A DNA stretch of 64,000 bases, from assembly GCA_965153455.1 (NCBI GenBank), contig OZ234501.1, positions 10,168,001 through 10,232,000 of the forward strand, written 5' to 3'. This document shows positions 37,040 through 52,329 of the stretch, one piece after another. The notes beneath the pieces were generated by a model, which was not told the origin of the DNA, searched no databases, and saw only the letters and a list, made by a program, of their open reading frames with translations. A program made the translations under genes and the position numbers. The DNA comes from Sphagnum compactum (Eukaryota; Bryophyta; Sphagnopsida; Sphagnales). Position 1 is the first letter of the stretch. Each line of letters opens with the position of its first letter.

Positions 37040-40000
37040 ATGGCACCACTCTGCCTGCGCGTTACTACTCATATTGGATTTTTCCTTCTCCTTTTATGCT
37101 CTATGGTTCCTCTCAATTCTTGTAGCTTTGTAGATAAGCAGGCACCAAGCAGCTCTTTGACCGAGCTATGGATGCTGCCTGCTTCTTTATCGAGTATCTT
37201 GAGCACCAGGAAACCTACTTGTGTTCAGGAAATTACAGAGCGATTGCTTGATCCATTTTGTCAACACCAGCTTGCACAAGAATCTCTTACTTGTGAGGAG
37301 GATTTGGGTGGAGTTGGATCACTGGCAACAAAATGCGTACTGACTCAGAACATCACCTTGGCAAGCGATTCAGTGATTGCAGGAGCAGGAACCCTAGAAA
37401 TCAAGGAAAACATTTCAGTTTCGTGCGAGGTAGCTGGTTGCAACTTGGCTATCTTGTTGGAGGGTGATTTGAACCTGGGGGAGAAGTCTTCAATCAGATG
37501 TGGGACCCTTGTGGTTCAAGCCGCAAATGTGAACCTTGGCGACAAATCCACATTGAGCACGACTGCATTGGCGGGAGATCCACCCCCTCAGACTAGCGGA
37601 ACACCTTCTGGAACTGATGGAGCAGGCGGAGGGCATGGTGGGCGAGGTGCTTGCTGCTTGAAAGACGAGACAAAGGAGCAAGGTGACACCTGGGGTGGTG
37701 ATATGTATGACTGGTCTACGCTGCATCGACCTTGGAGCTATGGCAGCAAAGGTGGAACCACTCACTTGAGTGAGGATCTTGGTGGAAGGGGAGGAGGACG
37801 CGTGAATGTCACAGTTACAGGAATCTTGGTGGTTGATGGCTCGATCGAGGCAGATGGAGGTTCTGTCGGTGAGGATGGTGGTGGCGGATCAGGAGGTAGC
37901 CTCTACATCAAGGCTTCTCGAATGTAAATTTTGCTGCTCTCCCTTTTCTTCTCTCTCTCTCTTTCTCTCGGTCTTTCACATCTCAAGTATGGCTGTTTCT
38001 GAATGTTGAGAGAGAGAGTGAGAGCACGTGCCTGAAGGTGGTAGTGAAACTGTGGGTGGGCTTGAATCTTTTGACTTTGGTTTTGCAGTAAAGGAAATGG
38101 GCAAATCAGTGCATCAGGGGGAACTGGACGTGGAGGTGGCTCTGGAGGTCGCATTGCAATCAACTGTCTGAGGCTTGATGGAGTTACGGTTTCTATCCAC
38201 GGTTGGGTTTCCCTATCTCTCCTCCTCCTTCAAGTGTCTGGCAGCTTGTTTGCTTGTTCTGAAATATGTTTTGATGGGATGGAACTTTGATGCATGTACA
38301 ACCTTCCAAGTCCTGTTCAACGTCGTTGTTGTCTCAAACTCAATCTGTGTTGCAGTCAGCATGCATGCATGCATGTGTAACCTGTAACTTGCGAGATCTG
38401 TAGTTAGATTATCCAGCTCTCAGAAAAGAGTGGCCTGACATTTTCTATTTCCTTATTGTTTTCTTTTTGTTGGCAGGTGGGAATAGTCTTGGTTGCCCAA
38501 AGAATGCGGGTGCAGCAGGTACACGTTTTGATGTGTTTTCTCAATCATTATATGTCTCCAACAGCAATAAGACAACTGGGACAGACACGTTGCTGCTTGA
38601 GTTTCCCAATCATCCTCTATGGACAGCTGTGATTGTGGAAAAATCAGCGAGTGTTTTGGTGCCTCTGCTGTGGAGCAGAGTGCAGGTCAGTTCTGAATAA
38701 AATGCAATTTGCAACTTTTGCTTTCAAGCAAATCTCATCATCTGCTTAAATCAGCAGTAGTTTTGAATGATTTGTTTTCCAGCATTACATTAGTATGTGG
38801 TGATGGTGCCAATGTAAAATTTTGAGACAACATCTGCAAATTTGCCTTGCAGAGCATCGATCTGTAGAGTTGACAATTCAGTGGGTTTTTTGTTTTTTCC
38901 TCTTTGTGTGTTTGATGAACTGTGGTGGTTGGTTTTTTCAGGTACGGTCAATGATATCTTTGCAGTCGGGTGGCATTCTCAGCTTTGGGCTTGCATGGTT
39001 CTCCAGTTCTGAGTTTGAGTTGATGGCAGAGGAGGTTCTGATGAGTGACTCAACTATTAAGGTTTTTCTTGCACCAGCTTGCTGTCCCTCCCTCTTGTTC
39101 CTGTCTTGCACTCTTTTGTTTGAACATGTGGGAATCCAAGGTTCTCATCTATGACTTCTACAGCAGAAATTTCTGATGTACCTATGCTTGTTACATTTGT
39201 TTCCTTCACTTTTCTTTTTGGGCACTTCTTTCTTTTCTGTCCCAAGTCCTGAGAACACGAACTGATCATGCATGGTAGACTGAAAGTATGGTGAAACTTT
39301 GCATTTGTTTTGTTGTTCGCAGGTATACGGTGCTCTGAAGCTGACGGTGAAGATGCTGTTGATGTGGAACTCATTGATCCAAATAGATGGCATTCCTGAT
39401 GATTTCATGTTGGCCACATCCACTGTGGAGACAAGTAACTTGGTGATTCTACGGGTGTGTGGTAAAACCCACTTTTGTCTATGGCTTTCACAATCCTTAA
39501 ACTAGATGATAAACCCTTCACATGTATCAGAGACACTGGATCAGAGATGCTGCTGGACTTCCTGTTTTCATAAGCAGTGTGGCCACATGGAAGTGTTTTG
39601 TTTTCTGGCATGTGAAAAAGTGGCACTCCAGAGGTTGTCTCATGGGTTTGTTCAAGATATGGTGAAGAAAATAGAAATATTATCAGACTTTGAGTCCTGA
39701 TTGATGCTCTTGGGAGTTTCTCTATTGTCGTGGATCAAACCTCGAAAAGGCCCACAGTGAAAGAACTGGAGAATAAAGGAAGGTCTGAATGTTGGTGTTG
39801 GATCTGAAGTGGGAAAGTCGGGGGTGTGTGGGATGGTGATTGTACCAGGAAGGGTCGGTGATCCAATCAAATGCGAATTTGGGTATGCATGGACAGGGAT
39901 TGTTGAAGCTTTCAGGTCCCGGAGATTGTATAAAAGCACAGCGCCTGTTTGTCTCCTTGTTTTACACTGTCAATGTGAGTGGTAGTTATCAGTGCACATG

Positions 40001-43000
40001 ATGGGAGTAGTTGAAAGATTGCTGTGTTCATTTACTCACCAAACCATTCTGTTCCTAGGGTTTGTTTGATGCAAGCAAACATTTGGTTTACTGTGTTCAC
40101 TCATGGTTTAGGGTTCATTCTGGAAGTCACAATGGTATTGCAATTTGGTAAGAAAGTCGTTGTGGGGATTTTTGTGTGCAGGTAGGGCCAGGTGCTTTAC
40201 TGCAGGCACCACTAGAGGATGAGAGTCCCATAAAAGAAGAGTAAGCCTGCTTTGGATCTCAAGAGCACACTGTGTGCATAGCTTCATGTCCTTCTTTTGG
40301 GGAGAGAAAAATGTTTTTTTCTGGGTTAGCTACATCTCGTGGGTGCTGGCTGAAACCACGACTGAGTCTTCTCTATTGTTTCCACAATTGTGACAGAAAG
40401 ATAGAGATGCACATTTCTAGTATGAAATTGTTCTGGAGATATTTGTACAAGAAGATTTGCTAATATGAAGGATGAATGGGTCTTTGTTTCCAGGATCAGG
40501 AAACTGTACTGTGAAGGCTCAGCTTGTCCCAAAGAGGTCCTAACGCCATTTGAAGACTGCACATTGAATGTCTCATCCCCCTTTACGCTTCAGGTTGGTT
40601 TTCTCCTTGTATGATTCTTCTGGGTCAAGCTTTTTGTCTTTCATAAGTACTGAACCCTTGACAAGTGCCACCTCTAAACCTCCACTGTAGCTTGAGCCAT
40701 CTTTCAATGTGAAGATTTCCACCCACAGTGGGTCTTAGATGAGTTAAAGCAAGAATGGGTCTTACAATGGTTTTTTCACAATCTTGCAGATTTGTCGAGT
40801 GGAGGATGTGGATATTGATGGCAGTGTTCTCGGTGGTGCTGTTCATGTCCAGAGCGTCCGGACCATTTCAATCAGTGCCACTGGTGTCCTGTCTGCATCT
40901 GCACTAGGTGAGTGTTTTTTGTCTACTGCACTGGGTGCAGTGCTTCGTCTGCTATGTATGTCTTCTTCTTCATCCTTCAGGTTTCTGAGGCGGTCAGTTA
41001 TCCTAATCAGAAAATCCTGATTGTTTAATCTTATCATTGGTTAGCTTTTGTGTCAACATAAGTAGCAATCTGAGAACAAATCTGCCCATCATCATCTCTA
41101 ACACTAAGATGGGCTGTTGATCTTGTAGGTTGTCAGGGAGGATTAGGCAAGGGTGGTTATGGTGGTGTAGGTGCAGGAGGTGGGGGTGGACATGGGGGAA
41201 GAGGAGGGAAGGGTTATTTCAAGGGAAGCTTTTCGGAGGGTGGCGCTCAGTATGGCAGCAGTGAGCTGCCATGTGAGTTGGGCAGTGGTAGTGGTGATTC
41301 AAGCTTTGGGAATTTCACAACCGGTGGTGGAATAGTAGGTCTGCCTCTGTTCCCTTTGGTTTTCTACTCTCGCCTTTTTCCCTACTATTATCCTTCCTCA
41401 GTTTCGGGCAACTCCTTTTTGTTTTTTCCTGCATTTGAAAGCACCTTCACTGAGAGAAGATGTTTTTTTTTTTTGGTCTGTGGTCAGTGCTAGGATCACT
41501 TGATCATCCCATAGCAACTCTGGAAATCTACGGCATTCTTGCTGCTGATGGAGGGAGTTTCAACAAAACAGAAGTTAAAGAGTCAGAAGTCGACATTGGG
41601 GATCCTGGGGGTGGCTCAGGAGGGACCCTTTTACTCTTTCTGCAGACACTGGCAATGGCGAATGGTTCCTCTCTATCAAGTGCTGGAGGCCACGGTGGTC
41701 CTGTTGGTGGTGGAGGTGGTGGAGGTGGTCGCCTTCATTTCCACTGGGTCAATATTCCTACTGGTGTGGAATTTGTGCCAGTTGCCAACATCAATGGAGG
41801 CATCATTCATACAAGGTGCTCTACTACTTTCTTGCAGGAGAATCGGCAATTTGGAAATTCATGATTCTGAACATGTGCTTATGATGAGGTTGTGGGTGTT
41901 GTGGATTATAGGGGAGGAACAGCTGGCACCAATGCACTGGATGGGAAAGAAGGCACGATCAGCGGGATTGAGTGCCCAAAGGGACTTTGGGGCATCTTCT
42001 GTGAGGTGGGAAGTCATTCCTCCACCTTAATCAATTTGTGCTTATATTTCTTGTCATGAGATTTAGGTGAGTGAGAGGGCTGTTTTGTTTTTGAAAAATG
42101 GAACTTCCCCATAGTTGTCTAGAGAGTCTTCAATTTAGCATCATCCTGAGGCGTGCACCCCATTGTGGAATTTGGGAATTTTGTAGGAGTGTCCAGTGGG
42201 GACTTACAAAAATCAGACAGGATTGGACTTTGATCTCTGCAAGAATTGTCCACCTGAGGATCTGCCACGCCGAGCTACATACAGCTATGTCCGTGGTATG
42301 TCAATGTCTGACTTGTATCCCAACCCAATTTCTTCTTTGGTCTTGATAACTTGTGGAGTAAGCTGGCAATCTCTTGGAACTGCTCTTCAGCAAAGGGTGT
42401 CAAACCTAAACCCTAAACCAGACTCTCAACCTACTTTACCTTTCAGGATCTCCTGATATGCCTGCTGCTGTGAACTGATGAAATCAGCGGAAATTTGTTT
42501 CTCATTGACTGGAGTCTAGTGCTGCCCAATTGCTGTATTCTGCAGGAAGGTTGACATGGTTGTGGGTCTGTCCCCAGGTGGGGTGGTGGAACCCATGTGC
42601 CCATACCAGTGCAACTCAGAGAAGTATCATATGCCCAATTGTTATACGGTGATTGAGGACTTGATCAGCACACTGGGAGGCCCTTGGCTGTTCACGCTCC
42701 TCCTATCGGTTGTGATGGTTGTATTAGCCTTAGTCTTGAGTGTTGCACGAATGAAACTGGTGGGAATTGACGATTTTTCAGGACCAGCACCAACACCTCA
42801 CAGTGCCCACATTGACCATTCCTTCCCTTTTCTTGAGTCCTTGAATGAGGTACTCCACTGCTCTAAACCCTAAACCCTAAATCCTTGCACCGAGTCTCAT
42901 GAAAAATGTGTTATCCATGGCCAGCTGTTGTTTTTGTACAATGAGTAATGGGAATTGATTCTCAGTAAGGGAAAGAAAGGGAGTGTTTGGGAGTTCAGGG

Positions 43001-46000
43001 ATCCAGAATTTCTTGTTCAGAATTGGCTTGTACTATTGTGTTACAGGTTCTGGAAACAACAAGAGTAGAGGAGACCCAGAGCCATATTCATCGCCTCTAT
43101 TTTATGGGGTGTAACTCCTTTGCGGAGCCTTGGCACCTGCCACATACTCCTCCAGAGCAAATAATCGATCTTGTGTAAGGATTGAGCATGCATTGGATCT
43201 GTTATTGGATTTGGATAAGAGACAATTCTGTCTCCATCATTTGTTTGTTGACTGTACTGTTTCTGTTGTGGTTCTGGAAGTCTCTTCTGTCATGCATTTG
43301 GAATTAGAAGTTGCCTGGATGCTTGTATTCTGGAGCTTGTTTTTACTGGCCCCTATGCATTTGTTTACTGCTTTAATTCTTTTCGTGTAGAGAATTTGAC
43401 TAACAAATCTTGATGGATGACAAAACGATTGTGCTACTGCTTATTTAACTGCAGGTATGAGGATGCGTTCAATAGATTTGTGGAAGAGATCAATTGTCTG
43501 GCAGCATACCAGTGGTGGGAGGGCTCACTCCACAGCATTTTGACGGTACTGGCATACCCATTTGCATGGTCATGGCAGCAATGGCGACGGCGCAAGAAGG
43601 TACAACGGTTGCGTGAGTATGTTCGCTCTGAGTACGATCATGCCTGCCTTCGGTCATGCCGCTCCCGGGCACTTTATGAAGGCCTTAAGGTGATGAGTTT
43701 TGTCATATATTCTTTACACTGATAGCAGAAGATTTGTAAATCGAGGATTTACAGGAGGAAGGAAGATTATGGGTATTATCTGCACATGTCTGATATGATG
43801 ACCTGGGGGGATGATGTGGTTTGATCAGGTGGCTGCCACGCCAGACCTTATGCTGGCGTATATTGATGTATTTCTAGGTGGTGATGAGAAACGCCCTGAC
43901 TTGCCACCCAAGTTAATGCAAAGATTACCGATGGCTATGATATTTGGTGGTGATGGCAGCTACATGGCACCGTACAGCCTTCACAGTGACAATCTCCTGA
44001 CTAGCCTTCTAGGCCAGGTACCTGACCACGTTTGTGATTATGGGTATCCAGTTGCAATTGGACTATTTCCAGGTTTTGGGATGTTGAAACAAAGATTGCA
44101 CTTTCTCCATGACAGTGGAGCAAGACCTGAGAAAAGTTATGTGTTCCGATGAAGATCCTGTTTCTTTTGAGAAAGTTTGCATACGCCCATGGTGATGGAG
44201 CAATGAAATGTGAAGTATGAGAGAATGTTGAGTGTGACCATGGTCATCTTAATGAAATTTTTTGCATCCGTAGTTCCAGTCTTACAGACAGAGTCAAATG
44301 GGCATTTCAGGTAGTTCCGTCTACAGCATGGTATCGAATGGTAGCTGGATTGAATGCACAGCTACGGATAGTACGAAGGGGGTCACTTATAAGCAGCCTC
44401 ATGCCAGTTGTGAACTGGTTGAACACGCATGCCAATGTCAAGCTTTCTCCCCAAGGTGTGCGGGTGGATTTGGCTTGGTATCAAGCTACAGCATCTGGCT
44501 ATTACCAGATTGGGTTGCTTTTGAATGCTGCTGATGAGGTTCCAGCACCTATGCCAGTTCTGGAAATGCCTAGCCCAACTACATCTCCTCGAAGGTAACA
44601 AAGAACTTAACATGTTGAGCTGTACTCTTAATATACACTGAACAAAAAAATTCAATGTTACGAACAGTAGTTTTTGAACACTGCCTTTAGACAGGCTTGT
44701 TGGGTTTTTGTACTGGCACTGGTGAAAGAAAGATGGTGGAAATTTTACTGATGGTGACCCATTTGAGTTGCAGTACGAATTATACCCATGTTGACCAAGA
44801 GGATTTATTCAGACCACCACCACAGTGGCAATTCACCCGGGGCTACTCTCAACTTGGTTCCTCACGACGCCGCATTGGAGGTGCAGTTTTGGATGCCGTC
44901 AGTTTGAGGTCGTTGGAATATCGGCGTGATCCTCTCTTCCCTCTGTCACTGATCTTCGGAAACGCAAGACCTGTGGGTCATCAAGTATGCAACATCAACC
45001 CACCATCTCTGAAATATATGTGGGTAGTTTTATATTTGTTTCTACACTGGGTTGCATGGCTAGTTTCATTCAGTAGTTGCTCTTCTTCACAAATGAGCTT
45101 GGGTTTAATGAAAAAAGTGGGGTGCACACTTTCTTTGGTGGACTGCAGGCAACGGTGGGGCTTGTTATTTCTCTTTTGCTGCTTGTAGACATCAGCTTGA
45201 CGCTACTCATGCTACTGCAATTCTATTCCATATCTTTGGAACCGATGCTGGTGGTTCTTCTGGTGCCACCATTGGCATCAGTTCTGCCTAGTGCTGCTGG
45301 CCTTAATGCACTCTTCAGCCATGGTCCTCCCCGATCTGCTGGCCTTGCTCGTGTCTATGCACTGTGGAATCTCACATCATTCACAAACTTGGTATCTACT
45401 CACACACCCACACTCTGTGTCATTTCTCTTTTTGATAGGATTGCGTAGCCCACTGTGCCTTTTCCTCTCCATTAGATAGGAATCAAAACTTTGCAATCAT
45501 TGAGATGGGTATCCTCGGAAATTGTTGCAATAGGATCTCCAACAAGCTGGCTGCTACCTATGAGTCTCTGAGAGCTACTCTAATTAGCGCATGCATCCTT
45601 GTTAGAATCAGAACTGCACAGAGGGGCTTCACTCATGCACAACTGAACTGTTTTGGTTGTTCAATGCAGTTTGTGGCATTTGTATATGGATTGTTTCACT
45701 TTGTGATGAAATTGGGTGCCAATGGCAGCGGTCTTCAGAATGTCCATTTCAGCTCGTATGTGCAATTCTCTTACTGTTTGGCTTTCGCTTTTTTACCTTC
45801 ATTTATTTGCTTGATACATGGATATTCCTCTTTATACATGTCTAATAAGCTTGAAAAGAATGCAAGAGAGGTTTAGGCTTGTAGATGTGGTGATTGTTTT
45901 ACCATTTTTATGAGCTTGTTTAAGAGGTTTTAAGCTGGTAGATATGGTGCTAGTTTTTGCTTTGTTGAGAGAGGACTTGCCAGCTGAAGTTTTGGTGAAA

Positions 46001-46161
46001 CTTGCTGGAGCAGGGAGGAAGACAACTGGTGGCTATTTCCGACTCTTTTAGTGATAGTCAAGTGTGTGCAAGCGAGGATGATTGACCTTCACATTGCCAA
46101 TCTTGAGGTTCAAGACCGCACTCTTTACTCAGAGGATCCCGATGACTTTTGGGAGTCCTAG
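37040..46161 (+). CDS. Large glycine-rich membrane protein, At5g11700/At4g32920-like
   Basis: Twenty-two exons join in phase to 1465 residues: 37040-37923, 38089-38201, 38477-38685, 38942-39061, 39323-39454, 39849-39974, 40182-40240, 40494-40593, 40790-40907, 41129-41338, 41488-41815, 41912-42005, 42187-42295, 42578-42849, 43047-43174, 43455-43689, 43829-44017, 44311-44594, 44774-44984, 45149-45391, 45670-45755 and 46014-46161. It has a signal peptide (residues about 12-30) and a long extracellular part with Gly-rich blocks (GGHGGRGACC, GGGGSGGSLYIKA, GGGGGGGGRLHFHW). A Cys-rich ephrin-receptor-like segment (CPKGLWGIFCEECPVGTYKN) comes next, then a membrane helix near 905-928. The cytoplasmic blocks include YFMGCNSFAEPWHLPHTPPE and RSEYDHACLRSCRSRALYEG. 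Two to four further hydrophobic segments lie after about 1308. The C-terminus is DRTLYSEDPDDFWES. Length and order match the conserved plant family throughout. The family's function is not established. Confidence 0.95.
42868..42890. repeat. Intronic telomere-like repeats
   Basis: CTAAACCCTAAACCCTAAAT lies in the intron 42850-43046, and a shorter CCTAAACCCTAAACC at about 42405-42420 lies in the intron 42296-42577. Both introns belong to the glycine-rich membrane protein gene. Confidence 0.8.
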
Positions 46162-49060
46162 TGCGGTGAAGAGACCGATGGACGCAAGGTCTAATTTCAT
46201 CAGCAGCCAGAAGAAATGGCATTGTTTTTTTATTCATGAGACCACCACCAAACAGATGAGGTGACTTGCTGCACAACTTTTGTTCCAGTGGTTCTTGGTG
46301 TGTTCTCAATGCGTGTGGTTTTACTCTATCAGATACCAGCTGTTTAAAAGTGTTGGTTTTTAAGGGCTTCTGTTTGTAAGAGTGGTGCTGTTTTTCAGCC
46401 CACAAAAGGAACACAATTTAGCATTTGGTTGTTGGCAGAGTTGGAAAATTTGGCAGACGGAAGAAACTAAATTTTTTTTGTTAGATTTTAGAGAGCAAAA
46501 TCTGTTTTCCAGAGCGAAAGAAAGACCCAAGTGCCCCCTATTTCCTGGAGTCTGCATGAGAAGACGACAGTGAAAGAAGAAGATGGGCACCACTCAAAAG
46601 AGGAAAGGTCAATCAGTAGAAACACAAAGGATCAAAATGCATATAACACAAAAGAGAACACTGGTCAGGAATGACATTGGGAGCAATTTCTGATTTCTGA
46701 TTTCTGATTTCTTCCAGTTCAGAGTTGAAAAAATTGCAGAAAGCAGACTTGCAGGTTGCTGCTTAGATTTGCAAGTCTACTGTTGATACATCAATGCCAA
46801 AAGCATGGTGATAGTAGAACCCAAATGTTTCTGTTGGTTTACTACAGTCGCATTCTAGATGAAGGAATTATTTTCTGGGTGTGAAATCGTTGCGCTCACT
46901 CTGTATGGTTTTTATTTTTCTTCTGTAGCAAAGCAAAGTGATTTGCAACATTTTACTTTCTTTGTGTAAAGGGGATTTTCCTTATGAATTTTGGTGACGC
47001 ATTTTGTGGGCATCCAGAAAATGGCGGATGGATGGAATGACAAGAGAGTGACTCCACAACTTCATATATCCTAGTTTGATTCTGAACTCCTCCCTCCACC
47101 TTTCATTTGTCTACACATTTCACATCTGAGTTTGCTTCAGAACTCTTCTGTCCTTCATTGTCTCGGGTGTGCCTTTATGGTTTCAGTTTTCTATCTATAC
47201 CACCATTTCCTACTTTGCTAGCAAAAAGATATACAAGTGGATAGTGTGAGAGATTCTCAATAGTGGCTCATGTGGTTGAAATGGGGTTCAATGGCTTTGT
47301 GTCGAAAACTCTGGAAGTGACTATATATATATATATCTATGGGAATGAAGCTCCACCAGAGAGACTTGATTACTGCACATCATTGCTTGAGAGTGAGTTT
47401 TTCACTTAACATTCCATGATTAGCATTCTGCATTATGGTTTCAAAGATGTATAACTGGTTGACGGTTCCAAGCTTTTTGCAAAAGAGCTTTCCTCTCCAT
47501 GGTCTGAATCTCAAGCCCTTTTCAAACATTACCAGCAATGACAAGAGTTATAAGCAAGTGCAGTTCTAGAAATTTCAACACCAATATACGACAAGAATGG
47601 AACCACGAAGGATGATATCACATGAAGAAAAGATGCACTCCTCTCTTGGCACTCTGATGACATCAAATCACATGAGGAGAAGATGCACTACTACTTCTAA
47701 AAACACTCTGATCATCAAATCACATGAACAAAAAGATGCACTACTCTACTTCCACAAACACTCTGATGATCAAATCACATGAACAAAAGATGCATGTATC
47801 ATCATCATCATTACTCTGTGCACTATTTTGGCTGACAGAAATTGATTTGTGCACATATTTCTCAACTAGCATAAGAAGAATAGGAGGGAAAAAACAATTG
47901 CCTTTGTGGCAATTAGCTTCTGCAGCCAAGCTGGACACTGTCTCGCTCCAGACTAGCTGATGGAACAAATTAACCTCTGCTGGGAATTGACAATGGGTAA
48001 CATGTTTCTAAGAATCCAACTTGGGCATATGTGATCATGATTTGATGCAGACACGCGGCTTTCTTTCTTGTGGCTGGCAAGGAGCTTACAAACAACCAAC
48101 GTTTAGTTGGCTATGGCGGTTGTAAGCACCGGGTCGGGGAGGCCTGAAAAGCTCCTGCTGCAAGTCCATCTCACATCTACCCTAGCTAGCTTCCCACAAC
48201 ACATCATGAGTACATGGAGGAGCAGTGTTTCCTCTAATGCAATCTTCTCTGGAGTGCAGACTACAGACCTGAGGATATATTGATTGATTCTGGGACCATT
48301 GTTCATGTGAACCCTAGGCAGAGCAGCTCAGAAATTCAGCAGCCATGAAACTGGCTATAAACAGAACTGCAAATTTCTAGAACCAGAGAAAGAGAATTAT
48401 AAAACCTCTAGAACAAAGTCAGCTAGGGATGTACACTATTATTGTGACCATCCCTGATGATTCCTGGAGAAACAATAATTAGAGCTGCAAGCAAATCCCA
48501 GCTCAGATCAACAAGACATGGAAATGATGCCAGCTTCTTCTTGCTTCTTGCTTCTTCTTCTTTTTCTTCTCCACGTCCACTTGGGTGTGACTTAGATCTT
48601 CAAATTGAACCTCAGCATTATTGGGTTTTGCCCAATTTGTGATGACCCAATTTGTGAATTTGTGAATTTGTGAACAACTGCTTTCAATTGAATGAAAGGA
48701 AATGCAGCACATTTGTACTGTAATGCATAAAAATAGTGCGAGAGCAGGATTACATAACGATATATATCCATTGTTGTGAAATTGATTTCAGTAAATTAAG
48801 TTTTTGTAATGAATTTTGAAACCTAATTAAGTTCTTGAGAGATTTCAAAGGGACATTTTGATTGAAAATAAATAAATAGCAATGCCTTGTATGAAATTCG
48901 TTCTGCATGATGTGGAAGAAGAAGAAGAAGAAGAAGAAGATATATTGCCATTTGTATCTCCATAGTGAGAAATTGGCTATTGCATTCGGGCCTCATCACC
49001 ACGGCCTCCTGGTATTCCTCTCCGAATAAGAAAAATTCAGAGTGGGGTTTGTGAAGATTG
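46162..49060. other. 3' flank and intergenic DNA
   Basis: This region follows the large gene's stop. I see no convincing gene. A minus-strand frame at 48103-48306 is open and of mixed composition but has no splice or motif support. The region holds a short GATTTCT triplication at about 46690, a TA run at about 47323 and the tandem array described separately. Confidence 0.45.
47613..47800. repeat. Tandem repeat, about 55 bp, four copies
   Basis: The phrase AATCACATGAACAAAAGATG, continuing CACTACT, recurs at about 47615, 47666, 47719 and 47776 with a few changes. Spacers contain CACTCTGATGATCAA. The spacing is close to a multiple of three, so one frame stays open through it (47597-47782), but I see no reason to think it is translated. 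Confidence 0.75.
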
Positions 49061-49066
49061 CCATAC

Positions 49067-49262
49067 TTCGACAAAGTTGCCATCTCAATTGACATGTATA
49101 CAAAGTGTGGGGAGCATTGAGGATGCTTGGATGAGAGTGTTCAACAAGATGCCATCTGAAGATGTAGTCACTTAGAATGCTAGATGGTATCAGGACATAT
49201 GAAATGTGGGCAAGGCCAGAAGGCATTGGAACTATTTCGACAAATATGCAACAGGAGGAGTG
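49067..49262 (+). pseudogene. Pentatricopeptide repeat (PPR) relic
   Basis: The + strand carries the classic plant PPR phrase in pieces: SIDMYTKCG near 49087-49111, then after a one-base shift SIEDAW and VFNKMPSEDVVT, an in-frame TAG where Trp is expected, then after a further shift MVSGHMKCGQGQKALELFRQ at 49184-49243. Two frame changes and a stop within 200 bp show it is dead. Known PPR proteins bind organellar RNA. Only about two repeats remain and no flanking PPR units are visible, so this is an isolated fragment. Confidence 0.8.
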
Positions 49263-50093
49263 AGAAGAAAGTTGCAAAGCTTCAATTCAGAAGTGTTCCC
49301 ATCGAGGTTGGGGGGAAGGAGTGGTGGCCATTTGGGTTTTCTCAAGTGAACTGTTTGGTCTCTTACATATGGCACCCGATTTACAATCAGGGCCTTCGAA
49401 AACCTCAAAATTGCTGGAAGATAATTTTCTCCATTCAATATTCATGTTGTAGAATTAAAAAAAGACACAGCAAAGAACTTCGACTTCAAGTTTTAAGAAA
49501 ATGGGGAATGAAAGTTTCTGTTTGTTAATCCTGGTAAAGTTTCTGATTGTTAAACTGGATTTTTTAGTTGCCATTTTGTATCTCATTTGTAGAACCTTCA
49601 AATAAATCCACTCAGAGAGATCTATTCTTTACAAGAAGAGAATCCAGCCTGTGAATCCAAGCCTCCATGCTTTTGAACATGGAGGAGCTCTCCAAACTGA
49701 AAACTACAGAACTGTGTTGCCGTATCACACCTCTCTAGTTGAAATTGATTGCTTGAAAACTACACCAATGTCATGTATGCCTCCTATGCAAAATCTCCCT
49801 AGCAAAAGGCTTGCATTCGAGAAGGTGTTGTCCAACAATGCTGCTATAGCACAATCCTAGCTGGATTTCAGTATAACTTCCATGTGTGCATTAATGACTT
49901 GTTGAATTACCATGGGTTGTCTTTTCCTCTATGGCCTTATCATATTAAAAAGACCCAGGGAAATACCGCGGGTAGCTGTAAAGTATTATTTTAAACAAAT
50001 TTGAGGCCTACAGATCTCTCTGCATAGAAACCTTCAAGATTTTTGAAGCAGATAGTAACAAAAGGCCTCAGTCCAGTGAAGAGAAAATTTTCC

Positions 50094-52095
<2,002 letters not shown>

Positions 52096-52307
52096 GCTTT
52101 CTTTGGGTGTATACAGAGGCGTGTATATCACCAAACCTATTGAGAAGGAAAATAAAGCAGCAGCTGAGAAGAAGGAAGACGTGTGCAACAACAACAACAA
52201 CAACTACCGCAACAACAACTTCAATCAAGAAACCAAATTCGCGGGGAGGGAGTCGACGACGAGGAAGAAGAACAAAAACTACAAGACAGAAAACCATGTA
52301 TCGCCCC

Positions 52308-52328
52308 AAACCCTAACCCTAAACCTAA
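52308..52328. promoter_or_regulatory. Telo-box cluster upstream of RPS3
   Basis: AAACCCTAACCCTAAACCTA lies about 215 bp before the RPS3 start codon on the minus strand. The AAACCCTA motif is known upstream of many plant ribosomal protein genes, where it acts with other elements in dividing cells. Confidence 0.6.
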
Positions 52329-52329
52329 A

